Assembly (NCBI RefSeq): GCF_028502605.1
Contig: NC_079237.1
Coordinates: 2,790,001-2,854,000, forward strand
Length of the DNA: 64,000 nt
Direction of reading: 5' to 3'
From: Trichoderma breve
Lineage: Eukaryota > Ascomycota > Sordariomycetes > Hypocreales > Hypocreaceae
The notes under the pieces are model-generated. The model was not told where the DNA came from, did not search any database, and was given only the letters and a program-made list of their open reading frames with translations. Each line of letters begins with the position of its first letter. The first letter of the stretch is position 1. Below, one piece after another: positions 1-9,561 of this stretch. Position numbers and translations under genes: made by a program.

Positions 1-1
1 T

Positions 2-1003
2 ACCATCGACGCTATCAAGTGGCGGGTTTACAACATAGATAAAGAAGTCCAGGGAACTACTGTGCCAGTAAACGAAAAGAAGGAATACTTTTGCTCGTTC
101 TGTAAGGCGGAATGGACGGCAATGGAAGTTTTGGACAGCGTTGGACCCGAGGGCTTCCTTTGTCACCGATGCCGACGACCTTTGTCATTTGAAGCAGATC
201 GAAATGCCGGCGGGCACGAACAGTCTACCCGACTGAATGACCAATTCAAGTTCATCAGCGAGCTGTTGCCTAAAATCGACGCAGCCCATATTCCGGAATG
301 CGACTTTGATCGGGCCTTGTCAAAGGCTCGGCCGGTGATCCGCGACGCTACACACCAACGCGCAGCTACGATACCCGTTGATGACGCCTCGTCTCGGCCC
401 ATGGCAGTTCGAGGCTTGGCCAATACGGGTCCGCAGTCCATTGCCGTCAACATATCCACGTCTGACGGACCGTCGGAGGCTGAGAAGGAGGCCGAGAGAC
501 TTCGCAAGGAAAAGATTGCCCAGCAGAATGCGCTCCCATCCTGGATGTCGAACAGTACTATTACAGGAGAGTCGTTTTCTGCAACAGCTGAAGCCAATGC
601 TTTGGGATTGGGTAGAGATGCAGCGGAGCGAAAACTGTCTCAGGGCAAATTGGTCGACAACAATGCCACTACGCAGATTGATGACATTTTCGAAAAGCTC
701 AAAGCAGAGCAAGCTGCCATCTTGGCGCGAGAAGCAGATGCTGAGAGCGAAGGGGAGGACTATGGCTCTGAAGAGGAGGATGACGAATTCGAAGATGTTA
801 TGGCCACGGGCAACAACTCTGGTCTGGGCACGCCCGGCATCAAGGCTGAGGCATCAGAAGTTCCATCAGGTGACGTATCTCGAATGGAAGACAGCTCAGA
901 TGAGAGGGCGAACAAGCGGGTCAAGGTTGAGCCTGGAGTTAAAAAGGATGACAGCGGCGATGAAGACGAAGACGACGATGAACTCGAGTTTGAGGATGTT
1001 TAA
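2..1003 (+). CDS. TFA1: Transcription initiation factor IIE alpha subunit, C-terminal part (5' end outside window)
   Basis: The frame is open from base 2 to a TAA at 1001-1003 (333 codons visible), so the N-terminal winged-helix half lies left of the window. The first visible residues (TIDAIKWRVYNIDKEV) are typical of TFIIE-alpha just before its zinc ribbon. The ribbon is complete: a CSFC pair followed by a CHRC pair. The C-terminal half is low complexity, with long acidic runs (EEEDDEFEDV, DEDEDDDELEFEDV) as in Tfa1. In the family, TFIIE-alpha joins the RNA polymerase II preinitiation complex and recruits and stimulates TFIIH. No intron is seen in the visible part. The GTG at 62 is not a start codon because the protein clearly continues upstream. 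Confidence 0.93.
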   Translation, partial: TIDAIKWRVYNIDKEVQGTTVPVNEKKEYFCSFCKAEWTAMEVLDSVGPEGFLCHRCRRPLSFEADRNAGGHEQSTRLNDQFKFISELLPKIDAAHIPECDFDRALSKARPVIRDATHQRAATIPVDDASSRPMAVRGLANTGPQSIAVNISTSDGPSEAEKEAERLRKEKIAQQNALPSWMSNSTITGESFSATAEANALGLGRDAAERKLSQGKLVDNNATTQIDDIFEKLKAEQAAILAREADAESEGEDYGSEEEDDEFEDVMATGNNSGLGTPGIKAEASEVPSGDVSRMEDSSDERANKRVKVEPGVKKDDSGDEDEDDDELEFEDV

Positions 1004-1600
1004 AGGCCACGCGTCCAACGGATCTCAAAAGTTTGTGTAATTTTACAAGAGCATTTAGACAGAATAGGGGCAACTCAACCTGGCAGCACGCGGAATGCAC
1101 AGGAGAGTTTGGAGCTGGCGTTTTTCACATTACCGAGCAGTCCTCGGGCACATGTTGGTTTTATAAAAGACAAGAAGAGAATATTTGACATTTTTGATAA
1201 ACTTTAGTCGAGAAGCAACAATTGGATTGCTCATCTCCTTTGAAACAATGTGACTGTTGGATGTTGTTACATTATATCACATTATCTGTTGGCTGGATGT
1301 TTTTGTCTTTGCCTTTGTCTTTTGCTCTCTTTTGTTTGCTCAGCTAGAAACGGCGACAATAAAAAGAGCGGGGCCGAGTCCTTCCCAGTGCGTCTTGGTG
1401 AGCCAATAGGAAGCTTTCAAGCCGGATTCACGCTGTTACAATGACGAAACTACACCCAACACCAGAGTCATTCATTGCAAGAGTTACCCGTGAATAAAAA
1501 CCCAGGGAATCCTGTGATTCTTCCTTCTCTGTGAATTTTTCAATTTTTCATAAAGAAAAGATAATGGCCCTCCTGTTTGGCTCACACAAGGCCCCGCGCC
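1004..1600. other. Intergenic region, TFIIE-alpha 3' end to DNA polymerase X
   Basis: There is no supportable gene. A TATAAAA lies near 1162-1168. The last 40 bases hold an upstream ATG (listed separately). The rest is AT-rich leader and 3' sequence. Confidence 0.6.
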
Positions 1601-1611
1601 ATGGCTCCTGA
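1564..1611 (+). promoter_or_regulatory. Upstream ORF overlapping the DNA polymerase X start
   Basis: An ATG at 1564 opens a 15-codon frame that ends with TGA at 1609-1611, past the chosen main ATG at 1601 and in another frame. A ribosome that used it would bypass the main start. That it lies in the mature mRNA is inferred from its position 37 bases before the main ATG. Confidence 0.45.
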
Positions 1612-3566
1612 GCTGCCTCGCATCTTCTTGCTCCCAACTCACTTACAAGCAGACGAGCTGCGTGAGTTGGAGGCGATAATCCCTACGCTGACGCATGATG
1701 TTCACGAGGCCAAAGTTATTCTAGGAAAGATATCTAGACCTGAGCGTGCTCTTTTTGAGCTGAGGCGGCTTAAGCTTGCGACGGAACCGGTGGCTCTGGA
1801 GGAAGCTGGAAGAGAAGAAGTTGGTGACAAGCGTGGGCGAAGTGAAGCATCAGAGGTTCCGTCTAAGCGCCGGAGGCTATCGAGATCAGAGAGTACAGAA
1901 ATCCGAGAGGAAGAGAATCCTAGTGGCATTTGGAATTTGTTGAGAGGTCCAGGGGATATCGTTTTGGTGCTTAAACTGGCTTGGCTTTTCGATTGCCTCG
2001 AACAAGATGTCGCACCGCCCGCTGATGACTATTTGCTTTATCGAGGGCGCAAACTCGCATCTCCGTCTTTACAGAGTTCAAATATTGCAACTCATCCGTT
2101 AAAGAAGGAGAATGAAGCAGCCAAATCAGCCGCAGCAGTGCTCGCCCGAGCCATGGAGGACCGGCAAAGCGTCATCGACAGTCCACATTCGAAGCGGACA
2201 ACAAGACCAGGAACTGGCTCCTCAAACGCCTCCGACGGGCGATCGCATGCTGAACCGCCGAAGCTGTACCACGAGACGACCTCTGAGCACGATGTTCCTC
2301 TGCCGCCAATTCCCGACTTTCTTCATACCACGTATTCGTGTCAAAGACCATCTCTTGTAGACCCGCCGAATGCTGCATTTATCGCGGAACTCAAGGCTAT
2401 TCGTACACTGCGGCTTCTACGAGGAGATCAGGTGGGTGTTAGGGCCTACTCTACTTCGATAGCCTCCCTTGCTGCATATCCATATGCTTTACAGCGACCA
2501 CAGGGTAAGTTGACTTGTATCCAGTTCCCTTCTCTTCATATGCTAATATTGCCCAATAGAAATTGAAAGGTTGCCAGGATGTGGTCCCAAGATTGCAAAG
2601 CTATATCAACAATGGACGAGTAATGGCTGTACCGATGAGACTAGCACGGCTAAAACAGACACTGAGCTCATCGTACTGAAGACGTTTTACGATATTTGGG
2701 GAGTGGGAGATATCACTGCTCGTCAATTCTTTAAGAAGGGTATGTTTGCCGTACTTGTACTTGGTCACTGAACGATTACCTCCTGGATGCTAACAAACTG
2801 CTTTCTTCTCGTGCTACTAGGCTGGCGAGATCTTGATGATATTGTAGAGCATGGCTGGAATTCACTGAGTCGGGTGCAGCAAATTGGTGTAAAATTCTAC
2901 GACGAGTTCCAGCTCAAGATCCCACGGCAAGAGACAGAGGCCATTGCCAGTGTCATACTCGCCCATGCACACCGAGTCGACCCAGGTTTCCAAATGGCCA
3001 TTGTGGGCAGTTATCGACGAGGCAAACCTACAAGTGGCGACGTTGATGTGGTCTTGAGCCATCCCGATGAAACTCAAACACTCGACATCATTGAGAAGCT
3101 TGTTACTAGCTTAGAAAAGAGCAGCTTCATTACGCACACCTTGAGCGTATGGACAAAGAATAGCGAGCGCGGACAGGCTCCCGTGGCGTGGAAAGGCGAG
3201 GGTCGCCCTGCAGGATCAGGATTCGATACGCTAGACAAGGCCATGGTGGTTTGGCAGAACCCCGAGGATCACAATGGTCCGCACCGAAGAGTCGACATCA
3301 TCATCAGCCCTTGGAAGACGGCTGGGTGCGCAATCCTTGGATGGAGCGGAGAAACAACATTCCAGCGGGATCTTCGACGCTACTGCAAGGCAAAGATGGG
3401 ATTCAAGTTTGATAGCAGCGGTGTTCGGAATAGGGCAGACGGGTCGTGGGTGGATCTCGAGAGTTCCGAGCGAGGCCCGGCCCCGGACATGGAAACGGCA
3501 GAGAGGCGTGTGTTTGAGGGGCTTGATCTGGAATGGCGACCTCCGACAGAGAGGTGTACGGGGTGA
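1601..3566 (+). CDS. POL4: DNA polymerase X family (Pol4 / Pol lambda-like) repair polymerase
   Basis: There are three exons, 1601-2504, 2560-2739 and 2821-3566, giving 609 residues. Both introns have a TGCTAA(T/C) branch site. The N-terminal part looks like a degenerate BRCT domain ending near LVLKLAWLFDCL. A helix-hairpin-helix (ERLPGCGPKIAKLYQQW) spans the first junction. The palm carries GSYRRGKPTSGDVDVVL with metal aspartates near residues 435 and 437, and the third Asp lies in HRRVDIIIS near 520, so the polymerase should be active. Family members fill short gaps in base-excision repair and non-homologous end joining in the nucleus. The first in-frame ATG is 1601; 1577 is only a TTG. Whether it is closer to Pol4, Pol lambda or Pol beta cannot be settled by eye. 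Confidence 0.9.
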
Positions 3567-5200
3567 AGAATATTTTCTGCATGGAGACTAAGTGATTCTG
3601 TAGATGGCGTTCTTGTTGTTGTTGGTGTTAGTTGGCATCTCGATATCACACGTTTAAACTACACACACGCCCTACCATTGGAAACTCTTCCGCCTTGCAG
3701 CCCCATCGAAAGGAATATTATGCTCTTTTTTTTTTTTTTTTTTTGCATCACATGTACTGCAGGAGATTGGAAATAACCGTTCCTTCATCAAACTAAAGCC
3801 AATGGATTCACTTGAATCAAGCAAGGAACGGGGAGCTGAAGCGGACTTTTAGTGTTGAGCTGCGGACTTTACGCGGGACCGGCCTGACTCCAAGCGCGAG
3901 ACATGCAAGCCAAGCGACGAGATGACGCAGACGTGGGTTCCTTTGCGAGCCTTTAATGATACAGCGTATTTGTGAGGATTTGGTTCGCATGTAATACGCA
4001 ATATATTTTGATTGTATAGTAATGGAAGTTGTGTTAGGCAACAAACGGGCTGCGTGGTGGTGATGGTGGTTTGTGGCTGGGGTGAGATGAAAAGCCGCAA
4101 GCGAAGATCCGAGTGGCGCTCGGGAGAGGGTCGATACGGACCGTCGGCGGATGTTGCAGCGCCGGGGGTGAGGCGAGGCGAGGGCGAAGGAATCGAGGCA
4201 AAGGGCGCGGAAATGGACGGACGGTGAGGAATTGGTGTATTTTTCGATGCACAGCGGCATTGATGTATAATTTTGTGTTGTGCGTGTGTGTACGATGTTG
4301 GAATAGTTGGCTGGTGATGGCTTATACTCTGGGAGAAGTGAAGTAATAGTAGCGATGTTCCATTGTCTTACACCTATTTTCTGACTTATACAGGAACAAC
4401 TATTTTGTTACTGCATCAATCACCCGCAACTAACCTATACATGTGCCAATTACGTGTATTCCGGCAAACTAACACCTATACCATTGATAATATCTTGCTA
4501 CCTATTCGACATAGCATACTGCTCCTAACACCGGCAATGGATCGTCCTCGTCCTCGTCCCCGTACCTGAATTTTTATCTCCGCAGGGAAAATCCCACACG
4601 GCTGCCGTGTTATCCATAAAATAACAAAAAACCCTCCCAAAACGGCATTCGGAATTCCCCATCTTCCGCAAGGTCTTTTAGTCGGGAACTAAGAAAAAAA
4701 AAAAAACATTGAAAAAATAAGAACACGTTACAGCGAAGCGGTGCGGCAGTGGGGGTGGGTTTGCCTCTTCTCTCTCTTCTATTCTTTTCTCTTATGTTCC
4801 TCTCTCTCTATGTAACTGTACTCCGAACTCTAGTGCAATACGCCCACCCTCCCCTTGCTATTGGATGTCTCAGCTACTGTATCAAAACGGCCCATCGCAC
4901 TCCGTTCTCCGTTGGGCTGGAGAAGCGAAGGGAAGATGGGGGTCCAAGTTTCTTTAGGCCATAGATGCTAAACTGGGGACTTTGGACACTAGCACTGGAA
5001 ATAGTATGTTGATGCTCCGTTATGGAGAGTTCAGGGGGGGCGGGACAATCAGACGCTTAAATTGACAACTGTGCCCACTGCCATTTTTCGAATGTTGTCA
5101 ACCTCGAACAAGACGTGTATACAATACTATTCACTAGCAATTCAAATTGTTTTCTCTAACTCATTTTTATTGTAATCGTTTCTGTGTATAATCATTCAAA
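3567..5200. other. Intergenic region with a T19 tract
   Basis: No gene is supported over 1.6 kb. A run of 19 T lies at 3726-3744. Open frames around 3817-4346 on both strands are short, overlap each other and show no family features. The final 60 bases before 5201 are T/C-rich, as in fungal leaders. Confidence 0.55.
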
Positions 5201-5998
5201 ATGGCCATCACTCTGACCCTCCCCGACGCATACGGGTAAGTCTCATCTCACACGCCAATGAAACACCAACAAAAATCATCACCACCTACCATGAAAAAAT
5301 AAAGAGAAAAACGCAAATATCTAATATATACACTGCAGCTTCGTCCTGGCCGCCGCCACGTCCACCTTCTTCGTCAACATCCTGCACATGGCCCGCACAG
5401 GCAAGTTCCGCAAGGAGAGCAAAATCGCCTACCCCAACTGCTACGCCACCCACGAGCAGGCCGAAAAGGATCCTGCTGCGTACAAGTTTAACTGCGGTAT
5501 GTACATTTACAGAAAAGAAGAAGCGGAATTTTAGTCCTTTTTGCTCCTAATTATTTCACCACTCATTCCCATCTTACTGCGTTGTCCTATATATCACTCA
5601 ATGGGCTCAATTCAACCATCATCGAAAATCCCTTCAAAAACTTCAAAAACTCCCATGAAAACTAACTCCTCCTCAGCTCAACGTGCCCACGCCAACTTCA
5701 TCGAGAACCAGCCCTCAGCCCTCGGCGCCCTCTTCATCGCCGGCCTCCAATTCCCCGTCGCCGCCGCCATCCTCGGCGCGAGCTGGTCTTTCGGTCGTAC
5801 CCTCTACCTCTACGGCTACACTAGCGGCTCTGGACCCAAGGGCCGAACCTTGTAAGTGAAAATTAACAAAAGCTGAAAACATATCGTCTTCTTTTCAACT
5901 AACGTCGTTCAAGTGGTGCTTATTTCGCGGGAGCGGCAGACTTTGCTCTCAAGTTCATGGCCGCTTATACCTCCATCATCTTTATCTTGGACAACTAA
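5201..5998 (+). CDS. MAPEG-family microsomal glutathione S-transferase (MGST3-like)
   Basis: There are four exons, 5201-5235, 5339-5496, 5677-5851 and 5914-5998, joining in frame to 150 residues, the usual MAPEG length. The family hallmark is visible across a junction as FNCAQRAHANFIENQP, preceded by RTGKFRKESKIAYPN. About four hydrophobic segments alternate with short loops (for example FVLAAATSTFFVNIL near the N terminus and ALGALFIAGLQFPVAAAIL in the middle), as expected for an ER membrane trimer. MGST3-type enzymes conjugate glutathione to lipophilic electrophiles and reduce lipid hydroperoxides. The gene is convergent with the next one, 426 bases away. Enzymatic specificity cannot be read from sequence. 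Confidence 0.92.
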
Positions 5999-6424
5999 AT
6001 CACTCCTCTCCATCATGTGTAGATAGCAAAATTTTGTTCAATTAATGGTTATTTCTTTTCCTCATCGCCGGACACGCTGGGGGAAACAAACGCTTTTCGC
6101 CCATCTTCCCCGTGGCGCTCGTCGTAATGAAGCTTCTCGTTCCTCGCCTACCCTAAAACTGCTTTGCCTCGATTCACGATCGCTGTTTTTCTCGTAGACG
6201 ATTGGGGCGCGCGTGTGCTTCGTTTGTGTGTTTGTGTGAAAGTAAATGTGCCCACATTCCATCTTCTGTGAGCCGGACGGTTTCCCCCCGTCATGTGCCA
6301 ATTAATTATTATACAGGATATCAAAATGCGCAAAGAAAAGTGTAAAAAGGCGATGGAAGCAAAAAGGAAGAAGAAACAAAGTCACCTAAAAAGACGTCTC
6401 ATCTTGTCCATCTCCCGCAAGATG
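5999..6424. other. Convergent 3' intergenic region
   Basis: This lies between the stop codons of the MAPEG gene (+) and the carboxypeptidase-like gene (-). I see no gene or repeat beyond AT-rich 3' sequence. Confidence 0.6.
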
Positions 6425-8059
6425 CTATCTTCGCAATCTGCGTCGCCGAAGCTCTGCAAATGTTTCTTGGGTTTCGTCGAATTCCAGATTCACAATCTCC
6501 TCCATGTTCCCAATCGTCTTCTCAATGCCGTTGTTCCCCAGGAGATAGTCCCCAAAGTACTTCATGGCGTCAAACACTTCCTCTCCCGTCGGAACAATGT
6601 ACTCCTTGGGGAGGAGGAAGCCATAGCTCCCCGTGTCTCGAAGCTTGATCTGGTAGCTAAAGTGCGCGCCCAGCTCGTGGTAGAACCAATCGATAGCGGA
6701 CCCGCCGCCTGATTCGATGCGAGGCCAGACTGGGTGACGGGCGCCAGCGTCCGTGGAAGCAACGGCACCCTCGCAGGCAGAGGTGACCGAGTACGACTCT
6801 CCGTTAGACAAGCGAATCGCCTTGGCAATCCCCATGGCCAGCTCCTCCAGATTTTCGAGATTGGGAGGCTCGGTGGAGCAAGTATATGAGTATGGGAAGA
6901 GAACTTGCTGCGAATACGAGTGGAGGTCCAGCAGTCCGACGAATTTGACATTGTGCTCCGTCTCGTTTCTGGCCCACTGGGCAAGCACGTCGGCTTCGGT
7001 GGCCTGGAAAGGTTTATCTCCGCCGTAGCTCTCCGAGCACGGGTCGCTTTGGGTCTCTGCATGGTTCCAACCGAAGCCAAAAGCATGGTCCAGGTCCATG
7101 CCGCGACAGAAGCGCAGATTTGTCTGCTGTCGGTTCTTGCGCCATAGACGGTCGACCTCCCAGCTGTACTCAACTCCGTCGGGGTTGACTACCGGAATGA
7201 AAACCACGTCAAAGTGACTTAGAAACTTGGTAATCATTGGCTCTTTGCCAAACGATGTGATGAATGACCAAGCCACGTAGTTGACAGTGCTCGTTGAAAT
7301 CCACTCTCGAGCGTGGAGACCACCGGTAACGACAATCATCTTTCGCGGCTTGCTGGGGTCGGCAAGCTCTGGGACACCGACGCGGAGGGCAGGAATGTCT
7401 CGCCCTTCAAACGATTTTCCGATCGATATAAACCTGACATATGATGGAAACATGGCTTCCAGCAGGCGCATCCAGCGGACGATGACGGGCAATGGCTGGT
7501 AGTCCTGGAAGAAGAGATTATCAACAGATCGCAGTGGCTCCGACAGCGCCCAACTAATTCCCTCTGGAGCTAAGGTGCTGCTCTTAGCTGATGGCATTTG
7601 CTGGTACACTGCAGCAGCCAGATCCGGTATCAGGGTTGATTGCGATGCCCGGAGGGACGGAGGCAGAAGACTGAGCAGCGGCTGCACTTCCTTGGCATGG
7701 AGCCGGATATCGACAAACTCAGTGGTAAAAGCCCACACATCGAGGAAAAGCTGGGCGGCAGCTTCGGCGAGGGCGGCTTCATCGGCGGTAGTGGTGACGT
7801 TAAATCGCAAGACCAGCTCGTTGGCGTATCGCGAGTGAGAGTATCTGGGCGCAGCGGGGGCGGCCTTGGAGGGATGGCGGCCAAAGATGAGCTCAATAGC
7901 GCCATCGCGCAGCTTGGTGAGGAAGGGAAACAGGTCGTTGCGATTGCTCTGAGAGTGGCTCTGAGAGTGCGAGGGCATTCCCGAATGCCCAATGCCAGCG
8001 CCGTGGGCTGGGCCGAGGAGGACCAACGAGGCCACCAAGGCCGCGACCGTTGGCTTCAT
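6425..8059 (-). CDS. ECM14: Ecm14-type M14 metallocarboxypeptidase pseudoenzyme, secreted or vacuolar
   Basis: This is one uninterrupted frame of 544 residues starting at the ATG 8059-8057. Residues 1-20 form a signal peptide (hydrophobic VAALVASLVLLG, then PAHG). An activation-peptide-like region follows, then an M14 domain from about residue 185. The zinc ligands are kept: His249 and Glu252 in GLHAREW and His380 in LLDLHSYS. However, the position of the catalytic Glu270 of carboxypeptidase A is Lys472 (IKLRDTGSYGF), and the substrate-anchoring Asn-Arg pair is replaced by Asp-His in GMDLDHAFGF. These changes define the fungal Ecm14 group, which keeps the fold but lacks peptidase activity. 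In yeast, loss of ECM14 affects the cell wall. The divergent promoter region to SYT1 is 1.5 kb. Confidence 0.92.
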   Translation of the reverse strand: MKPTVAALVASLVLLGPAHGAGIGHSGMPSHSQSHSQSNRNDLFPFLTKLRDGAIELIFGRHPSKAAPAAPRYSHSRYANELVLRFNVTTTADEAALAEAAAQLFLDVWAFTTEFVDIRLHAKEVQPLLSLLPPSLRASQSTLIPDLAAAVYQQMPSAKSSTLAPEGISWALSEPLRSVDNLFFQDYQPLPVIVRWMRLLEAMFPSYVRFISIGKSFEGRDIPALRVGVPELADPSKPRKMIVVTGGLHAREWISTSTVNYVAWSFITSFGKEPMITKFLSHFDVVFIPVVNPDGVEYSWEVDRLWRKNRQQTNLRFCRGMDLDHAFGFGWNHAETQSDPCSESYGGDKPFQATEADVLAQWARNETEHNVKFVGLLDLHSYSQQVLFPYSYTCSTEPPNLENLEELAMGIAKAIRLSNGESYSVTSACEGAVASTDAGARHPVWPRIESGGGSAIDWFYHELGAHFSYQIKLRDTGSYGFLLPKEYIVPTGEEVFDAMKYFGDYLLGNNGIEKTIGNMEEIVNLEFDETQETFAELRRRRLRR

Positions 8060-9561
8060 CTCGGCTTTGGTGAGCGACTCGGCTCGGTGGGGTCAATGAA
8101 ATGATGGCGATCAAATAAAAAATAATTGGATATCAAAAGGGAAGCAGAATATTTAATTATCACAGTACATGGCGCTGGTTGGAGGATGAGGATGAGGATG
8201 AGGCGACTCTTGTCGAGGTACCTGAGGCTAGCAGATGGAAGCGGTTGAAAAAGTCAAACATCAAGGTCATTAAACGTGGTGGTGACAGAAGCTTGATGGG
8301 GCGAAGGCTATGCTCCAGGCATTGACATTGGCAACCTGGCGCTGTTACGAGCAAGTCAGTCGCATTAACAGCGGGCGGCTACCGCTAAGGCGCCAACTGG
8401 ACATGGAACATGGAGCCCCCGGAGAATATACGGAGTAGCGGGGACCGGATCCCGTTGTAGACGTGCTGCACGCAGTGGTGCACAGCTACCGGGAGCAGCG
8501 CTGCCCCGTAGGTACTGGGTACTTGATGGCGGGGCTGTGCCGGAACGTACTTGGCAGGATACAGAGCAGCAGAGGGCTGTAGCTTATTCTGCCTTACTCG
8601 TACAGGTACGGATTCTATTGGGTAGCAGGTACACGTACATGTGTGCAGAGGCTTTTGCACAGACAAGACAAGCCCGCTGGTTCCGGGGGGTCGCATGCAT
8701 GAAAAAGACATGGATTGAAGCAGCGAGGCCTCGTAATGATAATTTGAATCAATCCCTCGAGGCAGGATTACTGCTTGTATACCTACTCCATAAGGTATAC
8801 AGTACGTAGCAAAACCTCAATGTCAATGACAATGGAGCACGAGGTTTTCCCTCCGAGCGGGCTGCGCAAAACTTAGTTCCAGGCCGTAGCGTCCGTCTGG
8901 CTGCTGTCATGCCCGCCACACAACCTGTCAGCAGCAACCGTGGCACTCGGACATAAAAAAGATCAGATCACTGCAGAAGTGAGCACTGGAGCTTCTATTT
9001 TAGCAGCCAGAAATGGTGCAACAGGCACTGTAAGCACATCCATAATATTCTGCAAGTGTTCTGGACGTGCGGATCCACAGACAGGCGGCATCAGCCTCAC
9101 GCTTGTATCGTCAGGTAGCAGCGCTCGCTCGTTTTGGGGCCAATTGACGAGAGCGGTACCGAGTACACGCGCGTACATTTTTAGCTCCAGAGCCCCTTCA
9201 CCCAAGGCCAACCTGAAGCCAACCCCCATGTAATCTGTAATCTCTACCTACCTGTGGTCTAGCACCTCCAGAATGGCGTCGATATTGTGCTGATTGCCAA
9301 ACCCCCTCCCCTGGGCCCTTTTTCGTCTTGTCTTGTCGTGTCATCTCATCTCCCGCCGGCTGCACCTGTGCGTCTTGTCTGTCTGTGCAGACTTCGTCTC
9401 GACCCTCTGCCGCTCCCTCGCTCAATGCCCCTTCTCGACGCGCCTGGCGCATCCAGCTAGCTAGCCCTCAATCTCAACAACCTTGGACGGAACCTTGGTC
9501 ACACATTCGTACGGCCGCACCGGGAGCCTCCAGCGGCGGCAGACCATGACCATCGGCCATC
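8060..9561. other. Divergent intergenic region, ECM14 / SYT1
   Basis: No gene is supported in these 1.5 kb. A dense group of GTAC tetramers sits at 8512-8638 (separate entry). From about 9300 the plus strand becomes C/T-rich, like a long fungal 5' leader of the ARF-GEF gene. Confidence 0.55.
8512..8638. repeat. GTAC-rich cluster upstream of ECM14
   Basis: Seven GTAC tetramers, most preceded by G or followed by C/T, occur in 127 bases (starting at 8512, 8519, 8547, 8600, 8606, 8629 and 8635), where about one would be expected every 256 bases. GTAC is palindromic, so orientation is undefined. The function is unknown. Confidence 0.5.

Noticed and set aside
3817..4260. 147-codon minus-strand frame after DNA polymerase X
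   Set aside because: Low-complexity His/Ser/Thr/Arg composition, overlapping frames in all directions, no homologous features.
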